64,000 bases of DNA from Trissonchulus latispiculum (Eukaryota > Nematoda > Enoplea > Enoplida > Ironidae), in contig JASAND010022968.1 of NCBI GenBank assembly GCA_030248195.1, positions 1 through 64,000 of the forward strand, given 5' to 3'. The position numbers and the translations under genes are program-made. Of this stretch, positions 57,971-64,000 are shown in pieces. Under the pieces are notes generated by a model that searched no databases, was not told the origin of the DNA, and saw nothing but the letters and a program-made list of their open reading frames with translations. How positions within the stretch are numbered: position 1 is the stretch's first letter; every line of letters begins with the position of its first letter.

Positions 57971-58976
57971 GGTGCTGGTTTCCTTTCGGGTATTTTTGAC
58001 TCCTACGGCTTTAATCCTTTACGCAAAGGGCTAAAACTTAAGAAATAACCTATTTCCGTGCTCTTTAACATTTTAGGACCAGTCCCGTATTCTTAGGCCA
58101 AAAGATAAGAAAGTTTTGGTTTTTGGCCTTAAGCTCCCAGTACGTAGACAAGACACGGGATTGGTTGGTATTGCTGGAAAGAGGACTCGAAAGTGAACAG
58201 TTTTGCTCTTACAACCTTTTAGCTATCTCCAGTGGTTAAGTCAGCACAAGCAAAAAACTGTTTTTAGGGTCAAAAAATGGCCATTTTCGAGGAAATCAGT
58301 TTTTTCAAAATTACTGCCACACGTTAAGTACAAAATTGGCTTAGTTATACTCAATCGATACATCGTCCAAATGCACATTTTATGAATGCCTATTAGCCGG
58401 ACTTTATTGCTTTCAGCTAGAGATTTGGCCGAAAAACCATTTTGGCAAAACTGCGATTATTTTGTTTCGAACATCGATTTCTCAAAAACTACTCGACGGA
58501 TTCCGGAGATTTTCGGCAGAATCGAAATTCGCACTTCTGCGGAGGGACGTTTTTCTTGGTTTGGGCTAAAACATATTGAGGCCAGAAAACTCAATGCGAA
58601 GTTGTGAAATTTCGTGTTACTGTGCATTCGGCCGATTTTCTCGACGGTTAAGACCTGCTGAGCCAAATCCAGAAAAACGTCCCTCGGCCCATATGTCCTT
58701 CATATCGTGGCACAAAAAGAACTTTTGGCCGATTCTTCAGTTTTGAGAAATCGATGTTCAAAAACTTTTGGTCTATATTCATCCTGTTAGATGTCAGCTT
58801 GTCAGAAAATTACTGCTATGTTTTTGCTAATTTTGCCAGTTCTGTAAGCCCATGTGAATGTACAGATAATAAGCTTTAAAACGATGTATAAAGCTCTTTG
58901 CAACTCCAAACATTGCGAAATTTATAGCGTTTCAAAAAATCATCACAAAAGCACTGCACAAAAGGATACCACCACC
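57971..58976. mobile_element. TTAA element, GGTGCTGG type
   Basis: The ends are GGTGCTGGTTTCC and the inverse of GGATACCACCACC, between TTAA at 57967-57970 and 58977-58980. The body matches the fragment reversed at 13680-14346. ORFs at 58203 and 58386 have no domain. Confidence 0.75.
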
Positions 58977-58980
58977 TTAA

Positions 58981-60202
58981 GGGGGGGGTCGCCGGGTACA
59001 AAATTTAATAGTCCCCGATTTCGCTCATTTTCGGGTGTAACATACCCCCATATGTGTCCAAAAACAAGACACATTTTCAGAGTCCAGGGTCAATCCAGCT
59101 AAGAGATATTGCAGTTCAAATCCCTACAATTTAGTATTTACGCCACTATGCCTCGCTAAGGGCTTCGAAGACGTGTACACATAGGATGACAAAAGACTAC
59201 GGTATGGTCAATACATCAAATTGAAGCCTCTATCTTGGGCTAGTTATTGCTGTGCAAATGACAATGATACGCCAAGCAACGAGCGAGAAACGGCGTTTGA
59301 ACCATTTGATCAAGCTCCTTCAAAACTGTTATTTACTTCAAACTTTAATGCAGGTTAACTTTCTCATACTGCTTTGTAGAGACTTAGTGCAAGAAGATGA
59401 AATGTTCAGGACATCGAGAGCTTCAATTTGATATAAAATCTGGCTGTATTTGAAAAATTTGAAAATTTGCCATTTTTTGACCCTAGGCCTCCGTCATCGG
59501 GCTAAGGCGTGCATCCACAGATAAACACCAGCAATTGCAGTTAAATTTAGCACACATCTTCCTTTCATATGTGCAAATTGGCACACCGAATTTGGTTGGA
59601 ATAGCTCGGCTTTCACCCGACTTATGCACCATTATATCCAAAAAATTGAGAAAATGACGTATTTTGAGGCAAAACGCAAACGCAGTAACCAAAAGTATGA
59701 ACTATCCACAAGTAGCAGCATGGATTTTGCGTATGGAAATTGAACCTCTATTTGTGTACTGTGTTAATATCTATACGCGAGATCTGTGCAGTAAACGGTT
59801 AGTTCAGGTCACGACGAAACATTTCTTTGGTGACGTTTTTGTAAGTCAAATTTGTGCAAAAACCGGCTTCACCCAACTTTCAAAATTTTTAGAAAATCGC
59901 TGAGCTAACGCAAAAACACCTCATATAGATATTAAGACGCTACCTAGTCCAGATTAACATTTTGCCCAGCTATTGCTCGTTTGCTCTTGCACAGCGCTCA
60001 AACTTTTGGTTACCGCGAAATTTTCCTAACTTGTTCGTTTTCCTATGTTTAACACATGCCGGGGCCACCTTTGGAGGACTATTGTTAATGATAGGGAAAG
60101 TTTTGCAACAAACGCAACTGTCTTGTTTTGGGGACCCATGGGGACTACAAAATATGTGAAAATGAGCAAAATCGGAGATGGTCGAAAATTCGCGACCCCC
60201 CC
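58981..60202. mobile_element. TTAA element, GGGGGGGGTCGC type
   Basis: The ends are GGGGGGGGTCGC and GCGACCCCCCC, between TTAA at 58977-58980 (shared with its left neighbour) and 60203-60206 (shared with its right neighbour). Confidence 0.78.
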
Positions 60203-60206
60203 TTAA

Positions 60207-61709
60207 GGTGGTGATTCCCTATGGTCACATAAAGTTTGCACCATTACTACTCATTTATTACTTAGAGTTAAGAAGCCGTTTTTATATCAAAATGTAGCTT
60301 GACATTTTCTCTTTAAATGCGTGCCAAGAAACTAATGTTGCTTTTCTAAAATATTTTTAACACATTTTAGAAGAAGTATAATTTTCCAGATTTTTTGCAC
60401 ACTCAAGTAAATTTTTCCGCGAGACATTATTATTATTATTATTATTAAGAATTTAACAAGCAAAAGAACAAAGTAAAGAATAGTGCAACATTACGTATTA
60501 TGCCTAACATCAAACAAGGTTTCCTTTAATGCTCTTTTAAAGGAAAATAAGGTGTCGGCATCAACTACTCTTTGAGGTAAATTATTCCAAGTATGAATTA
60601 CCCGGTAGGCAAACAACGCTTGAACCGAGGTCAGGTTAATTTTCGGTAATCTTAACTTATAAGAATGGCCACGTGTTGTTCTAACTGATACTACATTTTG
60701 TAAAGTGAACAGATCTGAAGCCTCGATATCTATAAGACCGTGCAGAACTTTATACACCAGCACCATATCTCGATAAACTCTACGCTGTTGAAGAGACTCA
60801 GTTTGAAAAAAGTTGATTCTATCCGAATAACTCATGTCCTGATTTCTCATAATGAGACGGGTAAAACGCCTTTGTACATTCTCGATTAAATCTATGTCTT
60901 TCTTCAGGGAGGGGTTCCAAACTTCACTTGCTGTTTCAAGAATGGGCACATCGGTTAGATCAGTCGATACCTCCATCAAATAGCTGGGGACGATTTTTTA
61001 TTTATTGTGAAATCGCTCATCGTTATAGAGAAATAAGCTGAAACGTGTGCGTAACCTGTATTTTGCCTACTTTTTCCAAATTTGTCAAGCGATTACTTTA
61101 GCTCGAAAGCAGCAATCGGGGAAACTAAAAAATCGTCCCTGGGTATATTTGTGCAGAACACATTTGTTAAGTGGCAGCCCTCCAGCTTGCATGGTGAATG
61201 CTCCACATTCTTTGGAAAAAGTTGGCCGTGTTTTTGCAAAAACTACATTTTTTATGATAGCAGCCTACGGGATAGCTGCTCGAAGACGATCATGCGTCGG
61301 ATAGTTTGTCCCTATCAGACCTTCAGATCGACGCCCTTAGTTTGATTTTACGGCTTGCGTAGTTCAAGCAATGTTGGATTAGTTGATTTCTGCAAAAATG
61401 ACAAGTTTTCGACGCCAAAAAAGGAAATCCGGCTATATCTCACGGTAGAGAAAAGCTGAAAGCTTCTTTAAAAAGCAAAAATATGAAGCGCAATGAGATC
61501 TTTCCAATGAATATAGTCATAACTGCATAGCTGCTGCTAAACGTTCAGAATTTGGGAAAAACCACGCTGACCGGAAATCTCAAGCTTTTGAATCGGGACT
61601 GCGCGGATGGTGTTAGAACGCTAAAAGAACTTAGTTCAAAAAGTTTCGTCAAATTTTATCTTAATTTGCGCCACCAAATAACAATATGAGCCCAAAAGGA
61701 ATCTCCACC
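60207..61709. mobile_element. TTAA element, GGTGGTGATTCC type, carrying a LINE insertion
   Basis: The ends are GGTGGTGATTCCC and the inverse of GGAATCTCCACC, between TTAA at 60203-60206 and 61710-61713. Closely similar to 12070-12900. A non-LTR fragment interrupts it at about 60428-60944. Confidence 0.78.
60491..60979 (-). pseudogene. Non-LTR retrotransposon ORF2 3' end
   Basis: The minus strand encodes the familiar C-terminal part of LINE reverse transcriptases: T-A-S-E-V-W-N-P-S-L-K-K-D, I-E-N-V-Q-R-R-F-T-R, L-Q-Q-R-R-V-Y-R-D-M and T-W-N-N-L-P. About 120 bases of 3' end and an (ATT)n tail follow at 60428-60447. The style suggests CR1/L2/Jockey-related elements. It is 5' truncated; ACAT next to both ends is a possible target duplication. 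The last codons of the upstream end run into the host element, so the true fragment starts near 60944. Confidence 0.85.
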
Positions 61710-61742
61710 TTAAGTGGCTTAACCGGCCAAAAAGTGACTTAA

Positions 61743-63002
61743 GGGGGGGGGTCCATTTTTGGCCGATTTTTCGACCATCTCCGATTTCGTTCATTTTCAC
61801 GTATTTTGTTCTTTGAGTGCCATATTTTAACGAGTTTTTGAAATTAAAGTCGGATCTTTTATGGTTGTTAAGTAATTTCGCCTCAAAGTTGGGGTCTCCA
61901 TGTGTTAAACATAGGAAACGGAAAAAGTTGTGATTTTTTTCTTGCGCCAAAAAAAATCTCTCGATAAACAGTCATGAATCTGTATAGTTTTGTATTCATG
62001 TTGAAGCTATGATCATGAACTGCGGTACCTTGGAAGTAGAATTTTGATTTAGCCCCCAAAAATTTTTAAAAATTTTTCATTTAACGCAAACAGTAGAAAA
62101 TCGTCAAATTTCAACGAGCCCAACGTTTCTTGTCAATGAAAAGTAGGGTCGTCAAAAGAATTGTAAACTGCTCTAATTCAGAGATGTAAATAAAAAATCT
62201 AATTCCAAGGTTCCGTAGTACATGAATAGGCGGTTCCTACGATACCAATTGTTTGGCTGTAACCCTCACCAGTTTCGAGATTTTTTTGGCGCAAGAATGT
62301 GCTATTATAGCAACATTTATAAAATTTCGGTTTTTTTCAAAAATTTGGCTAAATTACGACAACAGTAGGTCCAAACCTCCCTCTTTTGTATTCCAACTCA
62401 TGTATTCATGCATTTGGATCTACTTGCAGCATGAATCATGCTGATAGCTATGTCCAGTACTTCTCAGCGCGCCAATCGGGACCTCAGACCCCCGAATTTT
62501 ACAAAACAGCGATTTTTCAACTTTTTCAAAATATGGCATATTATATGTCAATCGAAAGCTCTCAGTGCAGGGATAAATTCTTCTCATAGAACCGTGGCTC
62601 GGAAATGCTTCTATTTTAAGTTAACCGCTGTTAAATGTTTTATTACATCCGGAGGAACAGGGGCCTTGTTTCTCTGGAAAATCCTTTAAACAAGCTTCTG
62701 ATCGTGATCATGCTCATCGGGCTTGAAACTGTACGAAAATGTTTTATTAATTGTTCTTAAATGTGCATAACAAACTGAGCTACATATATGAAGTTGATTT
62801 GCGCAAACTTGCTTCAGTTGTCTGCAGCACCCTCATTTTCGCTGATATTCAAATTGTACTCAATGTATGGCTCATACCTTACGGAGAACTGAACGAAACA
62901 ACTCAAAATTTAAACTTGACATGTACGACATATGTGGCTAGATTTTGTGTGAAAATGAGCGAAATCCGTGATCTAAAAATTTTTCACGATGGACCCCCCC
63001 CC
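61743..63002. mobile_element. TTAA element, GGGGGGGGGTCCAT type
   Basis: The ends are GGGGGGGGGTCCAT and ATGGACCCCCCCCC, between TTAA at 61739-61742 and 63003-63006. The body is shared with the insertion at 6860-7976 in gene B. No transposase. Confidence 0.8.
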
Positions 63003-63496
63003 TTAAGCAAGTATGGCGTGGTTGCACTCAACCTCTACCTAAAAACGGTCGTCGGCTGAGGTACTTTCTGCGAATTTTTAGATATATAGAATTCTTACTG
63101 TGGCAAGAGTGGTCAGCTCTTCACCATTGTTGGAGTCCAGAAAAAGTAGAGAGTATTAGTAGAATGCAATAAATAGAAGTAGAACTCATGCAGATATAGA
63201 ATACGAGCAGTGGAATAATAGTGGAATACAATCAAGTGTATATGGAAACGTACTTCATTTTCATCTTAGTAGGCGTAGCTCCGTTTGCACTGTGTCGCGG
63301 AAAAGTACCAGGGTTTGAATTGCAGGACTGCATAGAATAGTGTTGTCCGGATAAAATAAAGCAAGGCTATTGCTTTTAGAGAAAACGCTAAACAAAAGCA
63401 TATATTTTTATCTATTTGTTACTAAGCTTATACACTTGTCTATTAGGTGCTACTCTTGATAGCAGCATTTATTCTATTAGAATTCTGTGGTTTCAG

Positions 63497-63877
63497 CCAA
63501 CATTTATGAACAATGTTATGACAACGCCAGACACTGTTGGGATAGCGAGATACCCTGGTGCACAACCAACAAAGCCGCAGCTCATTTTGCCAAAATAACC
63601 GATTATTACGGTGACCAATGCAGATTCGGAGAGCTTTGCGATTTCAGATCATTCCTATTTCAATCACTGACTATTACCAAGAAATTTTACAACAATTTCA
63701 TGATACTAAAAAATTATGGAGATGCCAATAATGTGCCTGTTTGCGATCTGGAAGTTCATAACTACACTTGGAACTATATGGACCGTGTCACAAAGGAGCT
63801 CCTGTCTGCGCAACCTTATAATATCGATTCTGCCAACAGGGCCTACTGCTACAAATCCTGTCTTATTCATTTTGTTG
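63497..63877 (+). CDS. Gene F exon 5, second C-[YF]-[ND]-x4-C-W module
   Basis: The acceptor is tgtggtttcag and the donor GTAAGT; 381 bases between phase-1 introns, so it joins exon 4 in frame across an 8.2 kb intron. Contains C-Y-D-N-A-R-H-C-W and D-Y-Y-G-D-Q-C-R-F-G-E-L-C-D-F. No other MACPF exon lies between, which assigns it to gene F. Confidence 0.82.
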
Positions 63878-63966
63878 GTAAGTTCCCACTCTATTCACTT
63901 TCCACAAAATATAGCACTGCCTGTTGTACGTATAATGTTGTTGGAATACTTTCTCGGTTTCCACAG

Positions 63967-64000
63967 ACTGTAGATGTAACAGCACAGCTGAGATTTTCTC
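63967..64000 (+). CDS. Gene F next exon, start only
   Basis: An acceptor (ggtttccacag) is followed by two bases and an open frame beginning C-R-C-N-S-T, in the phase expected for exon 6. The window ends here. The usual C-Y-N-x4-C-W is not evident, so this may be a different module or a false acceptor. Confidence 0.4.

Overview
The window is AT-rich DNA from an animal, almost certainly an invertebrate. The genes have GT-AG introns, and their exon phases agree between paralogues. tRNA-derived SINEs, hAT elements, TTAA-target elements, foldback MITEs and one non-LTR fragment are everywhere. I cannot name the species. The closest known architecture I can think of is the secreted MACPF-plus-EGF proteins of sea anemones, but the proteins here carry extra cysteine modules that I do not recognise.

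The window holds a cluster of secreted MACPF (membrane attack complex/perforin) genes. A complete copy has six coding exons: (1) signal peptide; (2) a short module with L-C-x3-[LM]-C; (3) a cysteine module with C-[YF]-[ND]-x4-C-W; (4) the MACPF domain plus an EGF-like tail; (5) a second C-[YF]-[ND]-x4-C-W module; (6) a short terminal module with the same motif. Exons 3, 4 and 5 are each flanked by phase-1 introns on both sides.

Layout: 1-220, terminal exon of copy A (+). 2.97-12.06 kb, copy B (-), with exons 2-5 present but exons 1 and 6 not found. 18.1-19.3 kb, a frameshifted SGNH-hydrolase-like pseudogene (-). 23.7-25.0 kb, copy C (-), a single MACPF exon. 28.8-35.4 kb, copy D (-), apparently complete and a recent duplicate of B. 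37.3-44.9 kb, copy E (+), with all six exons and a TATA box, but a one-base deletion in a coding minisatellite breaks its MACPF exon. 48.8 kb, an orphan exon-1-like exon (+). 51.1-64 kb, copy F (+), whose 8.2 kb fourth intron is filled by abutting TTAA-flanked elements and which runs off the right edge.

The spaces between genes are mobile elements. They include an internally deleted hAT element (8.7-10.8 kb), a 1.2 kb foldback element (26.0-27.2 kb), a CAAGAGT-ended MITE family that sits in introns of B, D and E and supplies a splice-donor base in B and D, a non-LTR retrotransposon fragment (60.5-61.0 kb), and several minisatellites.

The genes probably encode related secreted, potentially pore-forming proteins. 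Whether they serve defence, venom or egg protection cannot be told from sequence. All coordinates were read by eye, and exon ends rest on splice consensus plus phase agreement between paralogues.
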